Positions 46,806 through 54,928 of a DNA stretch of 55,945 nt are shown piece after piece. The stretch spans positions 1-55,945 of the IMG/VR virus record IMGVR_UViG_3300044491_002553, one strand, 5' to 3'. How positions within the stretch are numbered: the stretch's first letter is position 1; every line of letters starts with the position of its first letter. The position numbers and the translations under genes were made by a program. Under the pieces are notes generated by a model. The model was given only the letters and a program-made list of their open reading frames with translations, was not told the DNA's origin and searched no databases. The DNA is from a virus.

Positions 46806-48512
46806 ATGAGTTGGAAAAAATTTTTTAAAACAGCGGACCAAACCAGTCCACTAACAAATGTAAGAATGCCAAGTACCAGATCTGACATGAAATATGGTCA
46901 TTATGCCAGTCATCTACCAGATGTATACATTGGGCATCCAAATAGAATAGAACGTTACACACAGTATGAACAGATGGATGCTGACAGTGAAATAAATGCG
47001 GCATTGGACATACTAAGTGAGTTTTGCACACAGTCAAATGTTGAAAATGGTACTGCATTTCAGATAACTTGGAAAGATGATCCCACAGACAATGAAGTAG
47101 AAATTGTTAGGCAACAACTACAAGCATGGAACAACATCAACGAATTTAACAAACGAATTTTTAAAATATTTCGTAATGTAATGAAGTATGGTGATCAGGT
47201 GTTTATCAGAGATCCAGAGACCTATGAATGGTTCTGGGTAGGCATGGACAAAGTTACCAAAGTAATTGTCAACGAAAGTGAAGGCAAAAAACCTGAACAG
47301 TATGTGCTTAAAGATATAAATCCTAATTTTGAGAATCTCACAGCCACAGCCAACACCTATGTGGACCAACAGACAGCAAACAGCAAAAGTGCAGGCTACA
47401 TGCAACCTACAAATGTGTATGGTAACACCGGATCAGGCGGACTTACAGGTGGTAGATTTGATCGACAGGTTAATGAAAAAGCCATTGGTGCTGAACACAT
47501 TATACACACCAGTCTAACAGAAGGGTTGGATGTAAATTGGCCTTTTGGTAACAGTATACTAGAACAGGTATACAAAGTATTCAAACAAAAAGAACTACTT
47601 GAAGATGCAATCATTATATATCGTATACAGAGAGCACCAGAAAGACGTGTGTTTTATGTTGATGTAGGTAATATGCCACAACACATGGCCATGGCTTTTG
47701 TAGAACAGGTGAAAAATGAAATACATCAAAGGCGTATACCAAGTCAAACAGGCGGTGGCGCCAACATCATGGACACCACATACAATCCATTGAGTATAAA
47801 TGAAGATTACTTCTTCCCACAGACAGCAGAAGGCAGAGGAAGTAAAGTTGAAACACTACCAGGTGGTACCAATCTTGGTGAAATTGATGATTTAAAATAC
47901 TTTACCAATAAACTGTTCAGAGGATTACGTATTCCTAGCAGTTATTTGCCAAGTGGACCAGACGAAAGTGCCGCAAGTTACCAAGATGGTAGAGTAGGTA
48001 CTGCACTAATACAAGAATATAGATTTAATGAATACTGCAAAAGACTACAGAGATATGTCAGTCATACCTTTGACAGAGAATTTAAAATATTTCTCAAGTG
48101 GAGAGGTTTTGAAATTGACAATGCTAGTTTTGAAGTACGTTTCAATGAACCACAAAACTTCACCAAATACAGAATGAGCGAAGTTGATGCCGCTAAGATA
48201 TCCACCTTCTCTAACCTAGAACAGTTCCCTTATCTCAGCAAGAGATTTTTGATGGAGAGATTTTTAGGATTAACTGAACAAGAAATGGTGGAAAATGCTA
48301 AACTTTGGAAAGAAGAAAATGATGAAAATGTTTCTTCTGGTGTACCTAACATGAGAAGTGTTGGTGTAACCAAAGGTGGCATAGACACTGATATTGCAAA
48401 TTTTGATACTAGTGATGTTGCAGTTGGTGATGAAACTGTGGATACAGATGAAACACCTGCAGATGAAACTGGAAATGAAAGTCCAGTAGGTTCAGCAACT
48501 CCTGAAACTTAA
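46806..48512 (+). CDS. 20: Portal vertex protein gp20
   Basis: A 568-residue gp20 portal protein. Signature stretches are ERYTQYEQMDADSEINAALD, FRNVMKYGDQVFIRDPETYE, and late YLPSGPDESAASYQDGRVGT. Twelve copies form the DNA channel at the head vertex and nucleate head assembly. The C-terminus is an acidic Thr/Asp/Glu-rich tail. The length is close to T4 gp20 (524). No Shine-Dalgarno is seen directly before the ATG; a promoter -10 box ends 6 bases upstream. Confidence 0.95.
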   Translation: MSWKKFFKTADQTSPLTNVRMPSTRSDMKYGHYASHLPDVYIGHPNRIERYTQYEQMDADSEINAALDILSEFCTQSNVENGTAFQITWKDDPTDNEVEIVRQQLQAWNNINEFNKRIFKIFRNVMKYGDQVFIRDPETYEWFWVGMDKVTKVIVNESEGKKPEQYVLKDINPNFENLTATANTYVDQQTANSKSAGYMQPTNVYGNTGSGGLTGGRFDRQVNEKAIGAEHIIHTSLTEGLDVNWPFGNSILEQVYKVFKQKELLEDAIIIYRIQRAPERRVFYVDVGNMPQHMAMAFVEQVKNEIHQRRIPSQTGGGANIMDTTYNPLSINEDYFFPQTAEGRGSKVETLPGGTNLGEIDDLKYFTNKLFRGLRIPSSYLPSGPDESAASYQDGRVGTALIQEYRFNEYCKRLQRYVSHTFDREFKIFLKWRGFEIDNASFEVRFNEPQNFTKYRMSEVDAAKISTFSNLEQFPYLSKRFLMERFLGLTEQEMVENAKLWKEENDENVSSGVPNMRSVGVTKGGIDTDIANFDTSDVAVGDETVDTDETPADETGNESPVGSATPET

Positions 48513-48534
48513 TAAATAAGTGTAGGAGTTTACT

Positions 48535-48765
48535 ATGTTACTTAAAAATCTATTTGAATATACAGATCCTAGCACAGACACAACAGGTATGCAAGATCTT
48601 CAGCAAGACAACAGTGTTGCAATGAAGACTGACACACGTAAAACACGACTTACCTTAGAACAAATTAATAAACTTAGACAACTTAATGATGTTAAAATGG
48701 TTGAATATCATAAAAAAGTTGAACAAGTTCGAAAGCAGTTCGGTCAACAATCCCAAGAATCTTAA
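48535..48765 (+). CDS. Small prohead-core-position protein, 76 residues
   Basis: A 76-residue protein between gp20 and the prohead protease region, where T4 has the core proteins gp67 and gp68. The conserved helical part is KTRLTLEQINKLRQLNDVKM followed by EYHKKVEQVRKQF, familiar from marine T4-like phages. It is basic and helical and could be an internal or core protein. TAGGAG precedes the start. Assignment is by position and pattern. Confidence 0.6.
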   Translation: MLLKNLFEYTDPSTDTTGMQDLQQDNSVAMKTDTRKTRLTLEQINKLRQLNDVKMVEYHKKVEQVRKQFGQQSQES

Positions 48766-48784
48766 AAAATTATAGTATATGTCT

Positions 48785-48801
48785 CTTTTTGATTCAAAAA
48801 G
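48785..48801 (+). terminator. Possible weak hairpin terminator
   Basis: CTTTTTG, ATT loop, CAAAAAG: a perfect 7-bp stem of A/T pairs with a short loop in the gap between two core genes. A run of seven T follows 20 bases on. Weak, possibly only a processing or attenuation site. Confidence 0.25.
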
Positions 48802-48831
48802 TGTATATATTACTGTAACTTTTTTTAACAT

Positions 48832-48839
48832 ACTAAATA
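48832..48839 (+). promoter_or_regulatory. Possible late promoter (ACTAAATA variant)
   Basis: ACTAAATA lies 38 bp before the acidic prohead-core gene, matching 6 of 8 bases of the T4 late octamer. AAAGGAG serves as the ribosome site further on. Confidence 0.4.
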
Positions 48840-48876
48840 AAAGCACAACTGCCTTATGAAATAAAGGAGCCTTATA

Positions 48877-49578
48877 ATGAGCAATAATAAATTTGAACAG
48901 TTAATTGAACTATTCATTAACGAAGACGAAAAGAAAGCAAAAGAACTTTTCCACGATATCGTAGTAGAAAAGTCAAGAGATATCTATGCTGATCTTATTA
49001 AAGAAGATGAAGTAGAAGATATTGAAGAGAACACAGAAGAAGAAGAAGCCGTAGAAGAATCAACAGATGAAGAAGTTGAAGAATCAACAGATGAAGAAGT
49101 TGAAGAAGATCTAGGTGGAAACGAAACAGAAGATTTAATCAACGACATTGAATCAGACGAAGAAGGTTTAGCAAACGAAGAAGCAACAGATGAGGAAGTT
49201 GACGAATTATCTGATGCAATTGCAGACTTACAAGCACAGTTTGATGAAATTGTTGCAATGAACGACTTAGAAACTGGCGATGACGATGACGATGAAGGCG
49301 AAGATGAAATGGACATGGAAATGGAAATGGATGCTGAAGACGACATGGAAGAGTCAGTAACAGAAGAAAAAATCGTTGAATATGCAGAGAAGGCACCAGC
49401 ACCAGTATCAAGTGAAGAAGGTAGTGTTAACACTACTGCACAAAAAGTACCAGGTGGAAAGCCAAGTTCAGATGCAAAGCCAGCCATTAGTGCCGGTGGT
49501 GCAGATGAAAAAGGTAGTGCAACTCCAAAATATGACGATGCAAAATCAACTACCAAGCCAGATTTGAAAAAGGTGTAA
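48877..49578 (+). CDS. Acidic prohead core protein (gp67/gp68 position)
   Basis: A 233-residue protein with an ordered start (KFEQLIELFINEDEKKAKEL, then FHDIVVEKSRDIYADLIKED) and a very acidic middle of Glu/Asp runs, ending in a Lys/Pro/Ala-rich tail. The place between gp20 and gp21 and the composition fit a scaffold or core component removed or digested during head maturation, like T4 gp67/gp68. It includes a perfect 24-bp tandem repeat encoding ESTDEEVE twice, and a diverged third copy. A strong ribosome site (AAAGGAG) is present. Confidence 0.7.
   Translation: MSNNKFEQLIELFINEDEKKAKELFHDIVVEKSRDIYADLIKEDEVEDIEENTEEEEAVEESTDEEVEESTDEEVEEDLGGNETEDLINDIESDEEGLANEEATDEEVDELSDAIADLQAQFDEIVAMNDLETGDDDDDEGEDEMDMEMEMDAEDDMEESVTEEKIVEYAEKAPAPVSSEEGSVNTTAQKVPGGKPSSDAKPAISAGGADEKGSATPKYDDAKSTTKPDLKKV
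49057..49104 (+). repeat. Perfect 24-bp tandem duplication in the acidic core gene
   Basis: The 24-bp unit beginning GAATCAACAGATGAAG occurs twice in a row (49057-49080 and 49081-49104), adding the 8 residues ESTDEEVE in frame. A diverged third copy is at about 49177. It is likely to expand or contract by slippage. Confidence 0.85.
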
Positions 49579-49584
49579 TACACT

Positions 49585-50208
49585 ATGGGTTACCTTAGTG
49601 AAGCATTAGATTTCAAAACCGCTCAGATTGTAACAGAACGTACAAATGAGGGTAAAGATCTCTATATGAAAGGCATTTGTATGCAGGGTGGTGTTGAAAA
49701 CGCTAACAAGAGAATATACCCTGTAAATGAAATTACCAATGCCGTTAAGACACTAAATGAACAGATTGAAAAAGGCAATTCTGTTCTAGGAGAAGTAGAT
49801 CATCCAGAAGGTTTAGGAATAAATCTAGACAAAGTATGCCATATGGTAGAAAGTCTTTGGATGGATGGTCCTAATGGCTATGGTAAGTTAAAGATTCTTC
49901 CAACACCAATGGGAAATTTAGTAAAAACCATGTTGGAAGCAGACGTGAGGTTAGGCGTCAGCACTAGAGGAACAGGAGAAGTTGATCCTATTAGTGGTAA
50001 AGTTTCAGGTTTTGAAATTGTTACAGTTGACGTTGTAGCCCAACCAAGTGCACCTAATGCCTATCCAACAGCAATTTACGAAGGACTGTTGAATATGCGA
50101 GGTGGCAACAAACTACTAGAAATTTCTGCAGAAGCACGTGGAAATACTAGAGTACAAAAATACTTGAAAGAGGGAGTAATCCGTCTAATCAAGGAACTAA
50201 AGATCTAG
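49585..50208 (+). CDS. 21: Prohead core protease gp21
   Basis: A 207-residue herpes-type/S77 prohead protease. The conserved segments are NKRIYP, LGEVDHPEGLGI (H73 a likely catalytic histidine), LGVSTRGTGEV (S126 a likely nucleophile) and DVVAQPSAPNAYP. It cleaves scaffold and capsid proteins after glutamate once the prohead is complete. The length fits T4 gp21 (212). It follows the acidic core gene by a few bases. Confidence 0.93.
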   Translation: MGYLSEALDFKTAQIVTERTNEGKDLYMKGICMQGGVENANKRIYPVNEITNAVKTLNEQIEKGNSVLGEVDHPEGLGINLDKVCHMVESLWMDGPNGYGKLKILPTPMGNLVKTMLEADVRLGVSTRGTGEVDPISGKVSGFEIVTVDVVAQPSAPNAYPTAIYEGLLNMRGGNKLLEISAEARGNTRVQKYLKEGVIRLIKELKI

Positions 50209-50211
50209 GAG

Positions 50212-51324
50212 ATGAATATGCTAGATGCTATCAAACCACTATTAGATAGCGACCTTGTTAACGAGGAAACTAAAGTACAGATCGAAGAGGCTTGGGAAAC
50301 CAAGGTGAACGAAACTCGTCAACAGGTTACAGCAGAACTCCGTGAGGAATTCGCTCGTCGCTACGAACACGACAAGTCAGTAATGGTTAAAGCCTTAGAT
50401 CGAATGGTGACAGAGAACTTAACAGCAGAAATTAGTCAAATTGCTGAAGAGAAACAAAAACTAGCAGAAGATAGAGCAAAGTTTGTTACTCAAATGAAGG
50501 AAACTTCAGGTAATTTTGACAAGTTTTTAGTCAAGAAACTTGCTGAAGAAATCAAAGAATTACATTCAGACAGAGCAACACAAACAGATGTAGTTGAAAA
50601 ACTAGAAAAATTTGTTGTAGCACAACTGGCTGAAGAAATTAAAGATTTCCAAGCAGACAGACAAGACGTTGCAGAAACTAAAGTAAAGTTGGTTACTGAA
50701 GCAAAACAAAAATTTGCAGAAATTAAATCAAACTTTATCAAGAATAGTGCAAACGTTGTTAAAGAATCTGTTAACAAACATCTAAAAGGTGAACTATCAC
50801 AATTAAGAGAAGACATCGAGTCAGCCAAAGAGAATACCTTTGGCCGCAAGATTTTTGAAGCATTTGCTACTGAGTTTGGTACTAGTTACCTAAACGAAAA
50901 TCAAACTATTAAAAAGTTAGAGCAGTTAGCGAACGATACAAAAGAACAACTTGCTGAAGCAACTAAGGTAATTGCTGAAAAAGATCAACTTATTGAGAAA
51001 AAGTCAGATGAAGTAAACATCATTACAGAGTCAATGGCTCGTAAAGAAACAATGAATGCTTTGTTAAAACCACTCAATAAGGAAAAGGCGTCAATTATGA
51101 CTGACCTACTAGAAAGCGTTCAAACAGATAAATTAAAATCTGCTTTTGATCGTTATTTGCCTGCAGTATTAAACGGTGAAAAAACTAAATCTGTCAATAA
51201 AGAAGTTATTACAGAAAACAAAACCGTCGAAACAGGTAATAAAAAAATAAAATCAAACTCAACTGTCGAAAAAGATGATAGTAATATCATTGAGTTAAGA
51301 CAACTTGCTGGTTTGAAAAATTAA
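50212..51324 (+). CDS. 22: Prohead core scaffold protein gp22
   Basis: A 370-residue, highly charged, almost wholly helical protein (repeated LAEEIKE-type and KFV/KLV helices), in the gp22 place between gp21 and gp23. It opens with MLDAIKPLLDSDLVNEETK and ends with DSNIIELRQLAGLKN, both typical of marine gp22. It forms the inner scaffold, which gp21 digests. It is longer than T4 gp22 (269). AGGAG lies just before the ATG. Confidence 0.9.
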   Translation: MNMLDAIKPLLDSDLVNEETKVQIEEAWETKVNETRQQVTAELREEFARRYEHDKSVMVKALDRMVTENLTAEISQIAEEKQKLAEDRAKFVTQMKETSGNFDKFLVKKLAEEIKELHSDRATQTDVVEKLEKFVVAQLAEEIKDFQADRQDVAETKVKLVTEAKQKFAEIKSNFIKNSANVVKESVNKHLKGELSQLREDIESAKENTFGRKIFEAFATEFGTSYLNENQTIKKLEQLANDTKEQLAEATKVIAEKDQLIEKKSDEVNIITESMARKETMNALLKPLNKEKASIMTDLLESVQTDKLKSAFDRYLPAVLNGEKTKSVNKEVITENKTVETGNKKIKSNSTVEKDDSNIIELRQLAGLKN

Positions 51325-51343
51325 AGTACAAGAGGAGACCGAT

Positions 51344-52528
51344 ATGTCAGACGTACTATTAGAAAGCCGTTGGAAAGACACTAAAGATACTCTTCTAGAA
51401 GGTCTAGAAGGTGCAAGACGTAATTCGATGGCTGTTGTGTTAGAAAACACAAAGAACTACTTAACTGAAGCCGCATCATCAGGTGCAAGTGCTTCAGGTA
51501 ACATTGCAACACTTAACAGAGTAATTTTACCTGTTATCAGACGTGTAATGCCTACAGTTATCGCTAACGAAATCGTTGGTGTTCAACCAATGCAGGGACC
51601 AGTTGGTCAAATTCACACATTAAGAGTAAGATATGCAGATTCAGTAACATCAACTGCTTCTTCTCCGTTTGATACCAACACTACTGCAGGTGATGAAGCA
51701 TTATCACCATTTAAAATTGCAACTGCTTATTCCGGTTCTACATCAACTGGTAGAGCAGATAATACAGCCGCTAAAGAAGGTACTGGTGGAAATAAACTTT
51801 CAATCCAGATCTTAAAGCAACCTGTAGAAGCAAAGACAAGAAAGTTACAAGCAAGATGGACTTTTGAAGCCGCTCAAGATGCTCAGTCAATGCACGGTAT
51901 CGATGTTGAAGCAGAAGTAATGGCCGCTTTAGCACAAGAAATCACAGCAGAGATTGATCAAGAAGTGATCGGTTCATTAAGAAGTTTAGCCGCAACTGAA
52001 GAAACTTTCAACCAAGCCGCTGTTTCAGGTACTGCAACATACGTTGGTGATGAGCATGCCGCTCTTGCTGTTTTAATTAACAGAACTGCTAACAAAATTG
52101 CACAAAGAACAAGAAGAGGCGCTGGTAACTATGCAGTGGTTTCACCACAGGCATTAACTGTACTACAAAGTGCAAGTACTTCAGCATTTGCAAGAACTAC
52201 AGAAGGTTCATTTGAAGCACCAACAAACACTAAGTTTGTAGGTACATTAAATGGTGCAATGAGAGTATATGTAGATTCATATGCCGCTGATTCTACAGCA
52301 GTACTAGTAGGATACAAAGGTTCATCAGAAACTGATGCTCCAGCATTCTACTGCCCATACATTCCATTAATGTCAAGCGGTACTGTACTAGATCCAGATA
52401 CATTTGAGCCAGTAGTAAGTTTCATGACAAGATATGGTTATATCGAGTTATCAAACACTGCAAGTTCATTAGGTAACGCTGGTGACTATGTAGGTGAAGT
52501 TGCAATGAGTAACATTTCATTCTCATAA
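51344..52528 (+). CDS. 23: Major capsid protein gp23
   Basis: A 394-residue HK97-fold capsid protein. Signature parts are NRVILPVIRRVMPTVIANEI and VGVQPMQGPVGQIHTLRVRY, then RKLQARWTFEAAQD and a late CPYIPLMSSGTVLDPDTFEP. A probable maturation site is LTE|A (cleavage after E42), fitting the gp21 consensus of cleavage after glutamate. Shorter than T4 gp23 (521), as in marine T4-like phages. RBS is AGAGGAG. A strong hairpin terminator follows the gene. Confidence 0.95.
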   Translation: MSDVLLESRWKDTKDTLLEGLEGARRNSMAVVLENTKNYLTEAASSGASASGNIATLNRVILPVIRRVMPTVIANEIVGVQPMQGPVGQIHTLRVRYADSVTSTASSPFDTNTTAGDEALSPFKIATAYSGSTSTGRADNTAAKEGTGGNKLSIQILKQPVEAKTRKLQARWTFEAAQDAQSMHGIDVEAEVMAALAQEITAEIDQEVIGSLRSLAATEETFNQAAVSGTATYVGDEHAALAVLINRTANKIAQRTRRGAGNYAVVSPQALTVLQSASTSAFARTTEGSFEAPTNTKFVGTLNGAMRVYVDSYAADSTAVLVGYKGSSETDAPAFYCPYIPLMSSGTVLDPDTFEPVVSFMTRYGYIELSNTASSLGNAGDYVGEVAMSNISFS

Positions 52529-52552
52529 GTCAAACTTAGAGTACACCAATAC

Positions 52553-52580
52553 AAAACAGGGCTTCGGCCCTGTTTTTCTT
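52553..52580 (+). terminator. Strong intrinsic terminator after gp23
   Basis: A perfect 10-bp stem AAAACAGGGC/GCCCTGTTTT closed by a TTCG tetraloop and followed by TCTT. It ends the head-gene transcript just before the porin cassette's late promoter. Confidence 0.9.
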
Positions 52581-52587
52581 TGGTTCT

Positions 52588-52595
52588 TATAAATA
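52588..52595 (+). promoter_or_regulatory. T4-type late promoter for the porin gene
   Basis: The perfect late octamer TATAAATA lies 8 bases after the gp23 terminator and ~95 bp before the porin ATG. It shows that the porin is under phage late control, not carried silently. Confidence 0.75.
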
Positions 52596-52689
52596 AAATG
52601 TTACGTTTATAACGAACACAATTAATTTTTAATGTAAAGTTAAGGATTGTAAAATAAAAAAACCCCCAACTTAATAAGGAAAAATAATA

Positions 52690-53679
52690 ATGAAAAAACT
52701 ACTAGCAAGTGGTGTTTTAATAGCATTACTAAGTACGACTGCATTGGCACAAGAACCGGCAGTTGAAAAAGGACCAAAGTTTGCCATTTCAGGTACAAGC
52801 GAGTTCTACTACAAAGACGTTGATTCTCAAATTGCTTCACAAAAAGGTGATAGTATGGGAAACAGTGACAACGAGATTAAATTTACTTTTTCTAATAAAT
52901 CAGATGCTGGTTTAGATTATGGTATGGTTGTTGAAATGACAACAGTTGCAGACTCAAGTGCAACTATTGACGAATCATCAATTTATATTTCAGGATCTGC
53001 AGGAAAACTAATACTAGGTGGTAACGATGCAGTTACTGACAACTTTGGTATTGGTGAGCAGGACATTATGGACGAAGAAGTAACAGGTACATATACAAAT
53101 GCTTCAATTCAATCAAATGCAGGAGAAAAGACATATGGTGACGATCTTGACAAAGTATCATACATTTCTCCAAGTTTTAGTGGAGTACAGGCTGGCATAA
53201 GTTATATGGATTCAGGTGCAACAGGTACGAATGATTCAACTTCATATGGTGCAAGTTACACTCATGAAAACATCAAAATTGGTTACACAAAAGGTATGCA
53301 AGAAGTATCAGGTGCAATTGACAATGAGTCACAGAGCATTGGTGCAAAAGTATCATTTGGTGACATTGCCATTATTGGTGCAATGAGTACTGTAGAAGGT
53401 GCAGACGAAGACATTGAAACAATTGGAGCAGGTGCAAGTTATGCAATTAATAACACTACAACTGTTGCAGTTTCAACTATGGAATCAGAAGATGCATTAG
53501 ACGTATCAGGTACAGAAAAAGAAAACCTAAAGCAAAACATGGTAGAAATCAAACATGCTATTGCACCAGGTTTAACTGGTTATGTGAACTACACAGACTA
53601 TGAGTACAAGAACGGTGGAGAAGCATCAACAGATGACGATGGTTCAGTGTTACAATTTAAAATTGCGGCAAAGTTCTAA
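52690..53679 (+). CDS. Outer-membrane porin
   Basis: A 329-residue Gram-negative porin. It has a clear Sec signal peptide (MKKLLASGVLIALLSTTALA, cleavage before Q21), a beta-barrel of alternating short strands and acidic loops, and the C-terminal phenylalanine (KIAAKF) that the BAM machinery needs. Such porins carry small solutes through the outer membrane and can serve as phage receptors. It probably came from a host; a SAR11-type source is possible. Between gp23 and the sulfotransferase, it has its own late promoter, AAGGA ribosome site and terminators on both sides. The gene is intact. Likely roles: superinfection exclusion or altered uptake. Confidence 0.85.
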   Translation: MKKLLASGVLIALLSTTALAQEPAVEKGPKFAISGTSEFYYKDVDSQIASQKGDSMGNSDNEIKFTFSNKSDAGLDYGMVVEMTTVADSSATIDESSIYISGSAGKLILGGNDAVTDNFGIGEQDIMDEEVTGTYTNASIQSNAGEKTYGDDLDKVSYISPSFSGVQAGISYMDSGATGTNDSTSYGASYTHENIKIGYTKGMQEVSGAIDNESQSIGAKVSFGDIAIIGAMSTVEGADEDIETIGAGASYAINNTTTVAVSTMESEDALDVSGTEKENLKQNMVEIKHAIAPGLTGYVNYTDYEYKNGGEASTDDDGSVLQFKIAAKF

Positions 53680-53700
53680 TATTAATATAAATTATAGGAG

Positions 53701-53725
53701 TAGCACCTTTGGGTGCTATTTTTTT
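53701..53725 (+). terminator. Intrinsic terminator after the porin
   Basis: TAGCACC, TTTG loop, GGTGCTA (7 bp perfect) followed by seven T residues. It also lies just beyond the end of the convergent sulfotransferase gene, whose direction lacks a U-run. Confidence 0.88.
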
Positions 53726-53729
53726 GACT

Positions 53730-54356
53730 TTAATACCAACCATTTGCATAATCTTCTAGCATAATTTGTTCAATACGCAAACATTGTAGATCATTAGGAC
53801 CAACTCTTATTGTATTATCTTTACGATGATGAATGGTACCTGTCGGCACATCTAAAAGTTCAGCAATTTTATGTACTTCTTTGTAATAAAAAATATGAGT
53901 ATAGATGTTACGATCAGAGCCTAATCTAGCAGTATTTGATTCACAATGATCTCTTACATTCATACTATTTTTGTGATAATATTCATAATTTTTTAAAAAT
54001 TCGTCCAGTGTTTTTTCACCTATCCACAGTTGGTCTTGTGCACCAGTAGGACTAAACATTGTATGGTGGTATCCGCTTACAAATTTATCTACAGGATCAC
54101 GCCAAACTGCTACACGCACATCACATTCTGCAAGTTCTTTTTCATACTCTTGAAAATAATTTTTCTTGATGTAAACCCCTGGAACATTCTGCTCAAATGT
54201 TTTATATGCTTGCACATCATGCACATCTGCATTCCAAAGTACATGGGCCACATAACTTAGTATGCTGGTACTTGCACATTTTTGATTGCGTACTATTCCC
54301 CATGTTTTGTTTTTGTATTGAAATTTTAAAAGTGACATCGATAAATACTTATGCAT
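53730..54356 (-). CDS. Sulfotransferase family protein
   Basis: A 208-residue protein with the two PAPS-binding signatures of sulfotransferases: NQKCASTSI (24-32) as the 5'-phosphosulfate loop and RDPVDKFVSGY (86-96), with R86 and S94 as the 3'-phosphate contacts. It resembles the Sulfotransfer_2 type that acts on carbohydrates. A histidine or acidic base cannot be fixed by eye. It is convergent with the porin and divergent from the small virion gene. Possible acceptors are sugars or virion glycans; the GT-like genes elsewhere would be partners. A second in-frame ATG at residue 7 could be the true start. Confidence 0.75.
   Translation of the reverse strand: MHKYLSMSLLKFQYKNKTWGIVRNQKCASTSILSYVAHVLWNADVHDVQAYKTFEQNVPGVYIKKNYFQEYEKELAECDVRVAVWRDPVDKFVSGYHHTMFSPTGAQDQLWIGEKTLDEFLKNYEYYHKNSMNVRDHCESNTARLGSDRNIYTHIFYYKEVHKIAELLDVPTGTIHHRKDNTIRVGPNDLQCLRIEQIMLEDYANGWY
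54340..54347 (+). promoter_or_regulatory. Late promoter for the small virion gene
   Basis: GATAAATA followed by CTT, one base from the late octamer, 86 bp before the ATG. It lies inside the start of the sulfotransferase gene. A GTGAGT-GGA-ACTCAC hairpin (54392-54406) lies in the leader, before the AAAGGAG ribosome site. Confidence 0.55.
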
Positions 54357-54432
54357 ATAAAATTATGCTTATGGGGAACACCAACCTCGTAGTGAGTGGA
54401 ACTCACATCGGACTTCTGAAAGGAGAAAACAA

Positions 54433-54867
54433 ATGGGAAGACCAATTAAATCAGCCGAAACAGTAGGCGGAACATCAAAAGTAGCGGCTGCTAACACAGT
54501 ATTACCAATTGGCTCAAGTGGCCTTAGTGGTAATCAGATGATTATGCAGGCATTTGTAACAAGTGGAAGTGCTAATGCTACCACAAACATCATCCAAAAA
54601 GGTAATAAGAAGTTTCGTGTTACTACTTCAGACGGCACAGAAACTTGTGTATTGACATCAGTTACAAGTGGTTCACTAGCGGCAGGTCAGTGTCAGATCA
54701 CTGGTACAGACAGTGCAGGTGGTACTTATTTTGCAAGTCAAATCACAGGACGTCATTTTGTAGTAGGTGCATTAGGCACAGGCTCACAATTTGCAGTTGG
54801 TGATAAAGCATTACTTGTGGCATCAGGCCCAGTAGAAAACGTAAGTGTTTCCGTACCAAACGGTTAA
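54433..54867 (+). CDS. Small virion structural protein
   Basis: A 144-residue protein starting MGRPIKSAETVGGTSKV, with QKGNKKFRVTTSDGTETCVL and a repeated KFxVTTxxGT-type strand pattern. This is a compact beta-rich structural protein type widespread in marine T4-like phages, probably a capsid- or tail-associated protein. It has an AAAGGAG ribosome site, a leader hairpin and a late promoter. Its exact position in the virion is unknown. A terminator/promoter module follows. Confidence 0.65.
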   Translation: MGRPIKSAETVGGTSKVAAANTVLPIGSSGLSGNQMIMQAFVTSGSANATTNIIQKGNKKFRVTTSDGTETCVLTSVTSGSLAAGQCQITGTDSAGGTYFASQITGRHFVVGALGTGSQFAVGDKALLVASGPVENVSVSVPNG

Positions 54868-54870
54868 TAC

Positions 54871-54899
54871 TTGACATAATGAAAGGATACAGTTATAAT
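54871..54899 (+). promoter_or_regulatory. Consensus sigma70 promoter
   Basis: TTGACA (54871-54876), exactly 17 bp, TATAAT (54894-54899): full consensus. The -10 box lies in the loop of the terminator hairpin. Transcription would start near 54906, inside the 3' arm. Confidence 0.8.
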
Positions 54900-54922
54900 A
54901 CACTGTATCCTTTTTTATTTTT
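54882..54922 (+). terminator. Terminator whose loop is the next promoter's -10 box
   Basis: A perfect 12-bp stem AAAGGATACAGT/ACTGTATCCTTT with loop TATAATAC, followed by TTTATTTTT. It would stop transcripts coming from the small virion gene, while messages starting at the embedded promoter lack the 5' arm and escape it. Confidence 0.85.
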
Positions 54923-54928
54923 ACATTC

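Noticed and set aside
48984-49583. 199-residue Ser-rich minus-strand open frame
   Set aside because: It is the mirror of the Glu/Asp-rich core gene (acidic codons read as Ser on the other strand) and sits inside a convincing structural operon.
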